Shown piece after piece: positions 26,439 to 37,518 of a DNA stretch of 64,000 nt (the stretch's first letter is position 1; each line of letters opens with the position of its first letter). This DNA comes from Cloeon dipterum (lineage: Eukaryota; Arthropoda; Insecta; Ephemeroptera; Baetidae): positions 28,944,501 to 29,008,500 of the forward strand of contig NC_088787.1 in assembly GCF_949628265.1 (NCBI RefSeq), in the 5' to 3' direction. The notes beneath the pieces were generated by a model. That model made no database searches. It had not been told where the DNA came from and was given only the letters and a program-made list of their open reading frames with translations. The translations under genes were made by a program, and so were the position numbers.

Positions 26439-27710
26439 GGCGGCACTAGGGTTGGGAAACTTAGACTGTTTTTCTGTACAAAATAGTCGACTATTTTTAG
26501 ACGCTTTTTGCCCTCAAAAATACTGTTTTTTAGACGGTTTTTGGTGATTTAAGACGGTTTTAGACTGTTTTGAGAAGGCTAATTTCTGGTGCCAATTTCA
26601 TGCATTTTCAATATTTTTTCTTTCTATTATTAAAATTATGGGCCAAATAATTCACTTAAATATTACCAAAGTTTCTTGGAAAAAGCGGGAAAATGTTACT
26701 TATACAGTGAATTTTTATTATTTTTGTCACACAAATGACACCACCGACGACACATCTAATAGAGCCCTGCACGGGTGTAAGAGTGCGGGTTTAAACCCGC
26801 GGTTATCTGCACCGCGTGGCGGGTTGGTTGAATTTTTTGTCATTTCTGGTGGGTGCGGTGCGGTTGCGGGTTATATGCACTAAAAACCATGAAATATTTT
26901 GTGAAGCCGCCAACAGATGGCGCCACCGTATACTTTCAATTTTAAGGCACTTGCAGACTTAATCCTACCACTGTGCATTCTTCACTTAATTTTCTTTCTT
27001 TTGACGTGCTGAAAACCAATATCGGTTAAGCCAATCGGTGTAGAATTGTGAAAAACTATTTTATAAATTTAAAATATTTTCCGACGCTTCTACGGCGAAT
27101 AGCTGGACTGATTTTGGTTTTTAGCACGTCAAAAGAAAATAAATTAAGTAAAGAATGCAGGATTGAGTCTGAAATCGCAGCGGAAGTTCCTTAGAATTAA
27201 ATTTATTACGAAAGTATACGGTGGCGACATCTGGTGGCGGCTTCGAACACTTTAGGGCTTAATGCAACTGGTGAATAGCAAAATTTATAATATGAAGATT
27301 CGGGGCTTCGGTAATGCGGTTGCGGGTTTTTGGAACACACGTCACCGCGGGTGCGGGTTAAAATTTCGAATTCCGTGGTTGGGTGCGGGTGAAAAAAATC
27401 CACCCCTGCAGAGATCGCTCTGGGAGCCTAGATAATCGCGGCAAATCAACGTTGCATTCTGTTATATTGTATAATATGAGAATTTCCCCAGCAAACGGCC
27501 TATTTTGGGGGATTTTAGACGGTTTTAGACTGTTTCAGGCGGGTTTAGACGATTTTTGGCAATTTAGACGTTACTATCGATTTAGACGATTTTAAGTGGG
27601 TGTCAATCGTCATAATTTTTCATGATTCGTGAAGATTTCATGTTTTTGGAAAGAAATAGAGCACAGAAAAAAATAGTCGATCGTCTAAGTTTCCCAACCC
27701 TAGGCGGCAC
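26439..27710. mobile_element. Non-autonomous hAT-like DNA transposon with 8-bp target duplication
   Basis: The element proper is 26447-27702 (1256 bp). Its ends are inverted copies beginning TAGGGTTGGGAAACTTAGAC, flanked by the direct repeat GGCGGCAC at 26439-26446 and 27703-27710. An 8-bp duplication and termini of the form (C/T)AGNG are diagnostic of the hAT superfamily. Just inside both ends are many copies of a motif like TTTTAGACGG, resembling subterminal transposase-binding repeats. No transposase frame is present, so it must be mobilised in trans. The interior is not simple filler: it holds two further layers of inverted repeat, listed separately. Confidence 0.93.
26904..27246. repeat. 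Inner inverted repeat (about 150-bp arms) nested in the hAT-like element
   Basis: The left arm opens GAAGCCGCCAACAGATGGCG; the right arm ends in its imperfect complement at 27210-27246. Similarity continues inwards through TTTTGACGTGCT (about 27000-27011) and its complement AGCACGTCAAAA (27123-27134), leaving a loop of roughly 40 bp around 27054-27091. The arms differ by scattered substitutions and short gaps, so this copy is older or less constrained than the foldback elements at 33-37 kb. It could be a separate element that inserted into the hAT element. Confidence 0.8.
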
Positions 27711-30463
27711 GAATGACTGAATAGCGAAATTCACAGCGCGTGAACATATCATGCAACGCGCTATTCGACCTAGCTGATGCGATTATATGTAATATTAGAT
27801 CGAGCCCCCGGCAGTGAAGCCCGATTTGATTTATCCTATTTAATCCTTCATCGAGGTTCTGTGGTGCTGGATTTATAGAATCATGCGACTTAAGGCTTTT
27901 TACAACGTTTATTTTCATTCAAACATACTCAGCAGACAAAATATGTTTTCGGCAATAATATGACGTCGGATCAAATGTGTAACAAATATGGTATACAGTG
28001 AGAAAGTTGACCGAAAACGACTCGAAAATGATTGTCACCACCCACATACTGACGCTGGAAATGAAAATTTGAGCTGATGGAAAATCCAAATTCGAAATGC
28101 GGGACGCGTCTGTGCGTGGTAGTATTATTCTGGACCTGCAAAGATCTCCGATCGCAGCTCAGGAAAAGGGTGTAGAACAATCAAGTGAGTGAGAGATAAG
28201 AGACAGAGACACACACAGAAGAAGACACAATCATCTCTACAGTGACACCGAAACACAGTTCGCGATCATCCATTTCGTCCAATCTCAATCTGCAGCCGGA
28301 AGCCGACTTTCTCTCGGCAAAAATATGAGTGTGTTTTTGCACGTAGGCCTCATTGGAATTTACTGCTGCGAACAATGCACGAGAGAAACGAAAAACAACA
28401 CAGGAGGAAAGAACTCGTTTTTTCGTTCACATATTATTTTCGGTATATGTATCGTGTATTTATATTTGCGCGCGCAGAGGGTACGCATTCACACGCCACG
28501 CGCTATACGTACGTAATAAATTCAACGAAAGGAATGTGTTTGTTTGCGTTTGGTTTTGCATTTTTGCGCCGCAAATAAACAAGAGAGGAAGAGGGACAAA
28601 AAAGTGTAAAAAAATACAAGTGAACGCACGATTACTCAGCATGGTCCCTTGCACACGAAACTGAAGCGCGAATTCACTCCACGTACGTTCTTTTTTCCTT
28701 GCGTATTATAATGTAGTGTGTATCTCTTTTCGTATTTAATAATGCAACTCATTTTCCGTGACTAGAATGAGAATAAACACGCAGACATCGATTTTGTGTG
28801 TTTGTGTTGCGACACTCGCTCTTTTCACACGATGATCATTATAATTAATTCCGCACTCGCACAAACTCTCACACGTCGTAATGAGCATTAGTATAGTTTC
28901 TTCACTTTTTTGTTTCTTTTTTTCACATTTTTTACATTCACCTCGCAATTTAGTCCGTTTTATGTTAAATATATACGTACCGGTTCACATTTTATTAGAA
29001 ACAATAGGTAGTATATATATCGTGTGTGTTTCGAATGTTCGTATTTTTTCCTTTTTACAGAGCTTATAGAGATATACAAGAAGAGTGATTTCATAACTAA
29101 TGAGTGGAATTCGTTCAGCGGTAGGCTGAAGTGGGCGCAGCTGACGCGGCCACGCATTCTTTTCCTCATTTTATAGGTACATCATGTTTAAGGTAGAAAA
29201 ATGCTCTCGATCGCCTTTTAACCCATCAAGATTTATCATTCTGCTCTTTTTTTGTGCTTTTCCCATCACTGCGATAGTGAACAATTTATCTGTATGCACT
29301 CAGAATAGAAATATTTCATTTGAGAGTCGACACACTTAAATGCAGAAAATTAAAATTGCTTGTGACGATTTTAAACGCCTCCTGCTGGCTTTGCTATTGG
29401 CTGATGAGAGAACGAAGATAGAAGTTTAGAAAATTGGCAAAACAAACTGGAAAAAACACCAAACATTAATCTTTCCCTCTTTTGAGTTTCTCCGTGAGAG
29501 AGAAATCGCGTTTAACAATATGCAATATCTTTTTATCGATCCTTTAAATACACTTATTTACTTTGACAACAACGTGTATTGATTCTCTTTCATTTCGCAC
29601 GCTAATTTGCTTGTTTTCCAAAAATTTGGGTAATAAAGAAAATGCTTTTGCCAGACACGCGGGTTTAGATAGCGAGACGGTTTATGTTAATAGAGCCATT
29701 GCTGCTGAGCCATTATCAAATTGCACGACAAAAGCTTTTACGACCTTGGGTATATGTGTCAAAAGGACCATATTTATCGCGACTTGAAACGCAAACTAGC
29801 TGAAATCGGTTTATTCGGTGAGTGCTAACCCAGAAAATTAAGGAGACCGTCAAAGTGAATTATTTTTATATTAAACGACTACACCAATTTAAAACTAATT
29901 TTCCAATTATACTCTTCTGTTTATTATGTTTTCATTTCCCGGGGCGGGCAGACTCAAATTAAATTATTACATTTGGAATTATTTCATTATTTAAAGCCGC
30001 TATTGCGTCCCGATTTAATTCTGTTTGTGCTCTACATTCGTATTTAGCGAGCATGATAAAAACGCTCTTGTGCTACAGTAAACTGGTAAACAAAGAGCCT
30101 CATTCGTCGAATGTGTGATTTTAAATGCAAAGAAGGTTGGTCGAAATTCGCGGCATGATCTATCTTGACACAACAGGCTACGAAAAACGTGCATGCAATT
30201 TGAATATTTTTAAATAAAATATCACGAATGGCGCCCAGCAATGGACTCTGGGGTGTGAATGTATGCATCACATTCCTTGTTGCTTCACACAGCGCGTTTT
30301 GACACACTATGCACAGGAACATGGTGGGCTGAGGGGAGCTCGTCTCGTGTACGAACGAATTACCGGGCATATAACACCTTAATTAACATGTATAGTACTC
30401 TCTCGGACTGCGTTACACACTCGTTTTCGCGGTCTGCGTCGCACCTGCGACCACACTCGCGTT

Positions 30464-30469
30464 TTTATT
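30464..30469 (-). terminator. Candidate poly(A) signal of dpr
   Basis: TTTATT on the plus strand reads AATAAA on the minus strand, about 400 nt past the dpr stop codon. It is the first such hexamer I noticed; longer 3' UTRs are possible. Confidence 0.4.
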
Positions 30470-30601
30470 TCGGTTCATTCTCTCACACGCGTACACTTTT
30501 CATCTTGCTCTGGCACAGCCACATCGACGAGATAAAAGCCGAGGAAAAAGCGTGCGCGCCGCTGCTTTCTGCCCAAATTTCCTGACTTGCTAGTGGGCAC
30601 A

Positions 30602-30616
30602 CGCGCGCGCGCGCGC
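30602..30616. repeat. CG dinucleotide run
   Basis: Alternating CG run, read directly; a potential Z-DNA-forming tract within the probable 3' flank of dpr. Confidence 0.9.
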
Positions 30617-30871
30617 AAGTGAACCAAATGTCCCGCGACACTGATCACGGACGTTGCACCTGCTGGGTCTTTCTAACTGCATTCATTCTCTTTTGTCCAA
30701 CTGTGCATTATTTGCTTTTCCAGTGAGTGTGACTTGCTTCTTGCTGCTCCTTCCGTTGCACCGCACAACTCCTCGCGCCCGCGCCCGCGCTCGCACTCAA
30801 ACACACTAGGAAACGCTTCAGTTTCTCGTCCTGCCCTTCTACATCGAGTTCCACAAGTGAGGGCCAAGGTG

Positions 30872-30975
30872 TTAAGGGCTTAACAACAGCAGACACACGC
30901 AGAATATCAAACAGTAGAGCCGCGACGAACGGTGGTGTGCCTGACCGCCATGTTGCATCGCAGCTGGGAACTCTC
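30872..30975 (-). CDS. dpr: Dpr-family Ig protein, last coding exon (C-terminal tail)
   Basis: The acceptor TTCGCAG lies just upstream on the minus strand (30982-30976). The first two bases complete the glycine codon split by the donor at 39943, giving the join HVLNG-EFPAAMQHGG. The segment NGE(H/F)PAAMQ after the second Ig domain is a hallmark of Dpr proteins. The exon then encodes a short polar stretch (QAHHRSSR) and a hydrophobic end, LYCLIFCVCLLLLSP, followed by TAA at 30872-30874. Such a tail fits a GPI-attachment signal or short membrane anchor, in keeping with Dpr proteins acting on neuronal surfaces. It is separated from the preceding exon by an intron of 8967 bp that contains the twin foldback elements. 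Confidence 0.9.
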
Positions 30976-33135
30976 CTGCGAACATTCATTAAGACATAGA
31001 GTTTAGTCACGGTCGTAAGTTTCTAACAAGGTTTCACACGTTCTCTCAAACTATTTTAAGTGGAACGGGGTGCGAGAAAAACTGACTGGGTGAGGGCAGA
31101 GTTGGTGCTCAAGGCAGAAGAGAAGGATTCACACCTAAACAAATCTAGATAGCAATATAGATAATTGAAAAGTTAATCTTTTTGTAATGGCAATCATATA
31201 TAATATCGTATTATATCTTCTTGATAATGTCTTTAACAAAACGGTTGTTTTAAAATTCTGCTCTGAATTAGAATGAACTTGCAATGAAACTTTTAGTATG
31301 CTGCGTTTTAGTCGATGGTGCTATAATATAATATTTGTGTTTACTTTTCAACGATGTAAACTAAAATCCACATGAGATTATTTTTTATTTGATAGTATAA
31401 GTGGTTCCTAGAGGTTCAAGTGAGCATTATTTTCAAAATAAAAATTTGAAGCCAGAGTCGTTATTCAATTAGAATGAGTATATTCTGAGCTGTAACGACA
31501 CATTGTCACCATCCAAAAAGTATATTGGATTGAGCCCGGAAATTACGAATACCTCGTTTAATAATTTGAGAGGATTCCTTTAAATTTTCTGACAAGAGCT
31601 GTATAACAAGTAAACTAGCTCCATTTTTTCCAAATACCCATTGTTCGATTCTAGTCCCATCAAAAATTTCTATGAACTAAAAGCTTGTTCTCCTAAATTA
31701 ATAAAAAACTGTTCATGAAAGTTTTTTTAAATTTTAAATGCGTCGTAAAAATAAATATGATTAGCTTTAAATATAAATACGAGTAATTTCACGAACCCAA
31801 TGAAATCGCGTGTTGTCAAAGCGTAGAAATTTAATGTCGGGCTTGCTCCTTTGCTTTTGCTCTCTACAGATAAACATCTTCATCCGCTTGAGGTGCACGA
31901 ATAATAAGCGTAATTCTCGCCAAGTGCGGGCGAGATGAAAAATGCCTAGGCTTGACTGATGGTTTGCAAAATGTGGCAAGGGTTAGAGTGCACTGCGGCA
32001 CTAGTGGGCTGCTCCACGTGTCGGAAATCTCCAAGGAGTCGGGCCGGGAGAGAGCGGCTCTATGTTGTAGCTAAACAGCGCTCTTCAAAAATCGTGACAA
32101 ATGGGTCCTGCGGGGATTTTAATGCATCTTCGGCGGCGCGCCCAAAGTATTAAGCAAAGTTGTGCGAATAAATTCGCGAGGCGGCCGACGTGTGCAAATT
32201 CATTTCTCAGTCGAGCTCTCAGCCGGCGGCAGCGCATTATGGAAAAATCTCGGGAGACGTCGATTTGTCATTTCTCATTTATTCGCGCGCGCCACTTCAT
32301 CAGCATGCAAAAAGCAGCAGCTGCACGCTGACGCCGTGACACATTTCGGAATTTCCAAGCGCCGAGAGGCAAGCCGAGGATGACGACACGTCTTCGCGGC
32401 GCTTTTTGCCGCCTTCCCGGCTAGCCCAGCGGCATCTCAGTGGAATGCATCTCGATGCACTTCTAGATCGGATTAGACTGTCGTTCTTGCTCAACAAGCA
32501 ACTACCACGTCTCCATATTGATCAAATCACGAGCACTGTATTTTATCTCTTGCGGGAATAATCAATTTATTTATTTGAATTCCTTCTCCACCGTGTCTGC
32601 GAGTCAGCTCGCTCGTCATGAGCCCAATTTGACGTCCGACCGAGTGAGCCAACGCACATTATCTAGCTGCAGGGACAAAAGCCTTTCTTCGCCAGCTGAG
32701 TCACAAGAAAGTTTCACCTGCTGCTTGACAGGCGAAATTGTATTCGAGGAAAGCGGCAAATAAATTGGAGTGGAAAGGATCTGCGTAGAAGCGGTTCCGC
32801 CAACCGCCGTGACAATGTGTGGAATTCAAACGGGAATTATTGTGTCGCGGCCGTCGAGGCAATTCATTTCTTCAGCTCAATGCAGCGACCCTAATTGCGC
32901 TGAGGCGTGAGCGGAAACTCCTTCTGAGCCCGCCTTGCCAACTTCCTGATGAAGTGGAACTTGGCTTAGCGTTGGCGGCGAAACTTGATTTTAGTTCTAT
33001 TTAGATGTCAATTTATTTAATTTGAACAAACTCGGAGGCTTAACAAGGCATGTTACGGACGAATCTTTACTTCATTCTGAGCGAAATTTTATTCTGTACT
33101 GATAAGAAAAGGCCAGGGCTCTATAAAAAAATAAT
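30976..33135 (-). other. dpr last intron, 3' part
   Basis: Intronic sequence left of the first foldback element. 31140-31800 is AT-rich; 32000-32970 is GC-richer with CpGs and open frames on both strands but no motif. No embedded gene recognised. Confidence 0.6.
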
Positions 33136-35110
33136 TGATGAGCAGTTATTTGCGAGATTGGAGGTCGATTGGACGCGATTTTTCAGCGTTGAAATTTTTA
33201 TGTGGCAGTCATATTTGCTTAAAGTACTTGTTAATAGATGGCGAAATTCCAAATTTGAAGCTCGGGAATGGGGGCGTTCCCTATTTTTTCGGTATCTCAA
33301 AAATACCCAAAAAACGAATTCTGTAAATGAATACTAAACTGCAACTCTTGACTGCGTTGAGGTATCACCTTGAAATTTTCACTGCCCAACCTAGTTTTTA
33401 ATCCTGAACAACTTTTGCATTTACAAAAAATTCGTAGGTCGAAGGTCAAGGTCACCTTTTGCGACCTTTTTTTGAAAATTCAAAATTAAGGGATGATAGC
33501 CCCCTACGATGTTTTTGGGGTTCAGGGCTGAAATGTAGCCCGTGAAATTCTACACAAGTACACCAAGTTTCATAGGTGCAATCGCGATACTTTTGCTGCA
33601 ATTCGAATTTGAAGTTTGGAAACCTGAATCGAGGCCGCTTTACCGCGCGTGGACTTTGAGCAGCGAGTTCACCTCTTGTTCTTCAAATTGATTTTTTCGC
33701 ATTTCACTTGCTTAGAAACACCAATGGGGCCTCGGGTAGACCAAGGAAGGTCAAAATCGACCTTCAGGGTCTGTCCCTGACGTGACCCTGAGATTCGAAA
33801 TATCGAAAATTTCCAATTTGATCGAACTTGGTGTCCTTTAATAGGTTTTCACCACCGTAGAGCTCAAATATACAGCCAAAACTGCCGAATGACAATCCTG
33901 AAACCGGTTCTTGAAATAATTGTGGTAGCCATTCATCCAGACGTGATGTGTGAAATGGTCAAAATTTTGAAATTTTTAATTATGAAAAGATTCTTTTGTT
34001 TTGTACACACGAAATTTATATTGAGTTTTAAAAAAAACCAATCGTTTGTTTACAAAGTTAACAAATTTATTTAGAGCAATAACAAATAAATTACATCTTT
34101 AAAATTTTTACTTAAAAATGTAAGGAAACAAATTTTATTAGTTTTTAAAAGTAGATTATTTGTTATTGCATTTAATAACATTTTTTCATAGTATTAAGCA
34201 TATAAGATCCTTTATTATCAGCACATATTATACTTCATATGTGCAAATAAGAAGTATCTTTTCATAATTAAAAATTTCAAAATTTTGACCATTTCTCACA
34301 TCACGTCTGGATGAATGGCTATCACAATTATTTCAAGAACCGGTTTCAGGATTGTCATTCGGCAGTTTTGGCTGTATATTTGAGCTCTACGGTGGTGAAA
34401 ACCTATTAAAGGACACCAAGTTCGATCAAATTGGAAATTTTCGATATTTCGGATCTCAGGGTCACGTCAGGGACAGACCCTGAAGGTCGATTTTGACCTT
34501 CCTTGGTCTACCCGAGGCCCCATTGGTGTTTCTAAGCAAGTGAAATGCGAAAAAATCAATTTGAAGAACAAGAGGTGAACTCGCTGCTCAAAGTCCACGC
34601 GCGGTAAAGCGGCCTCGATTCAGGTTTCCAAACTTCAAATTCGAATTGCAGCAAAAGTATCGCGATTGCACCTATGAAACTTGGTGTACTTGTGTAGAAT
34701 TTCACGGGCTACATTTCAGCCCTGAACCCCAAAAACATCGTAGGGGGCTATCATCCCTTAATTTTGAATTTTCAAAAAAGGTCGCAAAAGGTGACCTTGA
34801 CCTTCGACCTACGAATTTTTTGTAAATGCAAAAGTTGTTCAGGATTAAAAACTAGGTTGGGCAGTGAAAATTTCAAGGTGATACCTCAACGCAGTCAAGA
34901 GTTGCAGTTTAGTATTCATTTACAGAATTCGTTTTTTGGGTATTTTTGAGATACCGAAAAAATAGGGAACGCCCCCATTCCCGAGCTTCAAATTTGGAAT
35001 TTCGCCATCTATTAACAAGTACTTTAAGCAAATATGACTGCCACATAAAAATTTCAACGCTGAAAAATCGCGTCCAATCGACCTCCAATCTCGCGAATAA
35101 CTGCTCTGAT
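33136..35110. mobile_element. Foldback DNA element, copy 1 (long terminal inverted repeats, 4-bp target duplication)
   Basis: The element is 33140-35106 (1967 bp), starting GAGCAGTTATTTGCGAG and ending with its complement, flanked by the direct repeat TGAT (33136-33139 and 35107-35110). It is almost entirely inverted repeat: left arm 33140-33991 (about 852 bp), right arm 34256-35106 (about 851 bp), and an AT-rich centre of about 264 bp. The arms differ only at scattered positions (for example T versus C at position 12, a 7- versus 6-base T run, GATTCG versus GATCCG). Open frames within the arms (61-95 codons) have no motif. Several DNA transposon superfamilies make 4-bp duplications, so the superfamily is not assigned. 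Confidence 0.95.
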
Positions 35111-35543
35111 AAAATTCCATTGGAAAAGAGATATCCTGAATTAAACGGTGAGACTGAGGTGGGACTGACCATACCAAAACAAATAATCCAACCATTCCAT
35201 TCATTGCTAGATATTCGTAACTAATACAAAATCACAGATTTTATTCAAGAACATTCCTGATTTGAATAGGTTATTACCATCTGCATATATATTTACTGAA
35301 TACATAAAATGCTTATTTGTACAAAACGTGATAATATTAGCTTGATGCTTTACTGGCCAGAAGGAAAATCGATCAAGAGAAATTAATTTTTGGCATGTAG
35401 AATGCAAGCTATACTGTTGTGACTGCCTGGTGTGCTGGCCAACCTTGAGTGTTCGAAGGAAAACCACCATACCTGAATCACCTGCACTCACTGTTCCGTT
35501 AGCCCGACAAGAATCGAGCGATCCAGAGTGAGATCAAAAATTT
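35111..35543. other. Unique spacer between the two foldback elements
   Basis: Non-palindromic sequence separating the two elements. It has no recognisable exon and no visible transposon end of its own. Because it is unique and asymmetric, the two flanking copies are not one simple head-to-head artefact. Confidence 0.7.
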
Positions 35544-37518
35544 CGAGGAGCAGTTATTCGCGAGATTGGAGGTCGATTGGACGCGATTTTTCAGCGTTGA
35601 AATTTTTATGTGGCAGTCATATTTGCTTAAAGTACTTGTTAATAGATGGCGAAATTCCAAATTTGAAGCTCGGGAATGGGGGCGTTCCCTATTTTTTCGG
35701 TATCTCAAAAATACCCAAAAAACGAATTCTGTAAATGAATACTAAACTGCAACTCTTGACTGCGTTGAGGTATCACCTTGAAATTTTCACTGCCCAACCT
35801 AGTTTTTAATCCTGAACAACTTTTGCATTTACAAAAAATTCGTAGGTCGAAGGTCAAGGTCACCTTTTGCGACCTTTTTTGAAAATTCAAAATTAAGGGA
35901 TGATAGCCCCCTACGATGTTTTTGGGGTTCAGGGCTGAAATGTAGCCCGTGAAATTCTACACAAGTACACCAAGTTTCATAGGTGCAATCGCGATACTTT
36001 TGCTGCAATTCGAATTTGAAGTTTGGAAACCTGAATCGAGGCCGCTTTACCGCGCGTGGACTTTGAGCAGCGAGTTCACCTCTTGTTCTTCAAATTGATT
36101 TTTTCGCATTTCACTTGCTTAGAAACACCAATGGGGCCTCGGGTAGACCAAGGAAGGTCAAAATCGACCTTCAGGGTCTGTCCCTGACGTGACCCTGAGA
36201 TCCGAAATATCGAAAATTTCCAATTTGATCGAACTTGGTGTCCTTTAATAGGTTTTCACCACCGTAGAGCTCAAATATACAGCCAAAACTGCCGAATGAC
36301 AATCCTGAAACCGGTTCTTGAAATAATTGTGATAGCCATTCATCCAGACGTGATGTGAGAAATGGTCAAAATTTTGAAATTTTTAATTATGAAAAGATAC
36401 TTCTTATTTGCACATATGAAGTATAATATGTGCTGATAATAAAGGATCTTATATGCTTAATACTATGAAAAAATGTTATTAAATGCAATAACAAATAATC
36501 TACTTTTAAAAACTAATAAAATTTGTTTCCTTACATTTTTAAGTAAAAATTTTAAAGATGTAATTTATTTGTTATTGCTCTAAATAAATTTGTTAACTTT
36601 GTAAACAAACGATTGGTTTTTTTTAAAACTCAATATAAATTTCGTGTGTACAAAACAAAAGAATCTTTTCATAATTAAAAATTTCAAAATTTTGACCATT
36701 TCACACATCACGTCTGGATGAATGGCTACCACAATTATTTCAAGAACCGGTTTCAGGATTGTCATTCGGCAGTTTTGGCTGTATATTTGAGCTCTACGGT
36801 GGTGAAAACCTATTAAAGGACACCAAGTTCGATCAAATTGGAAATTTTCGATATTTCGAATCTCAGGGTCACGTCAGGGACAGACCCTGAAGGTCGATTT
36901 TGACCTTCCTTGGTCTACCCGAGGCCCCATTGGTGTTTCTAAGCAAGTGAAATGCGAAAAAATCAATTTGAAGAACAAGAGGTGAACTCGCTGCTCAAAG
37001 TCCACGCGCGGTAAAGCGGCCTCGATTCAGGTTTCCAAACTTCAAATTCGAATTGCAGCAAAAGTATCGCGATTGCACCTATGAAACTTGGTGTACTTGT
37101 GTAGAATTTCACGGGCTACATTTCAGCCCTGAACCCCAAAAACATCGTAGGGGGCTATCATCCCTTAATTTTGAATTTTCAAAAAAAGGTCGCAAAAGGT
37201 GACCTTGACCTTCGACCTACGAATTTTTTGTAAATGCAAAAGTTGTTCAGGATTAAAAACTAGGTTGGGCAGTGAAAATTTCAAGGTGATACCTCAACGC
37301 AGTCAAGAGTTGCAGTTTAGTATTCATTTACAGAATTCGTTTTTTGGGTATTTTTGAGATACCGAAAAAATAGGGAACGCCCCCATTCCCGAGCTTCAAA
37401 TTTGGAATTTCGCCATCTATTAACAAGTACTTTAAGCAAATATGACTGCCACATAAAAATTTCAACGCTGAAAAATCGCGTCCAATCGACCTCCAATCTC
37501 GCAAATAACTGCTCCGAG
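35544..37518. mobile_element. Foldback DNA element, copy 2, inverted relative to copy 1
   Basis: The element is 35548-37514 (1967 bp, the same length as copy 1), flanked by the direct repeat CGAG (35544-35547 and 37515-37518). It is the reverse complement of copy 1: its left arm carries every variant I checked from copy 1's right arm (C at position 12, six T, GATCCG, GTGATA, GAGAAAT), and its right arm carries those of copy 1's left arm. I noticed no difference between the two copies in the blocks compared. Different target duplications show that the copies occupy separate insertion sites. Confidence 0.95.

Larger units (their letters stand above)
27711..30871. other. Downstream flank / possible 3' UTR of the minus-strand dpr gene
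   Basis: No coding exon is recognised on either strand. On the minus strand this follows the dpr stop codon, so part of it is 3' UTR; the nearest minus-strand AATAAA is at 30464-30469. A GC dinucleotide run lies at 30602-30616. Confidence 0.5.

Noticed and set aside
26765..27410. Middle GC-rich inverted layer as a separate hAT insertion
   Set aside because: The ends are similar but I could not find a matching 8-bp duplication at its borders, so it is reported only as a layer.
33889..36765. Repeated 61-95-codon open frames inside the foldback arms, on both strands
   Set aside because: They recur only because the arms are duplicated, have no conserved domain, and mirror each other on both strands as expected of non-coding palindromes.
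33136..37518. Possible assembly artefact (inverted read chimera) behind the twin palindromes
   Set aside because: The two copies have different target duplications and an asymmetric unique spacer, which a simple read inversion would not create; long reads would still settle it.
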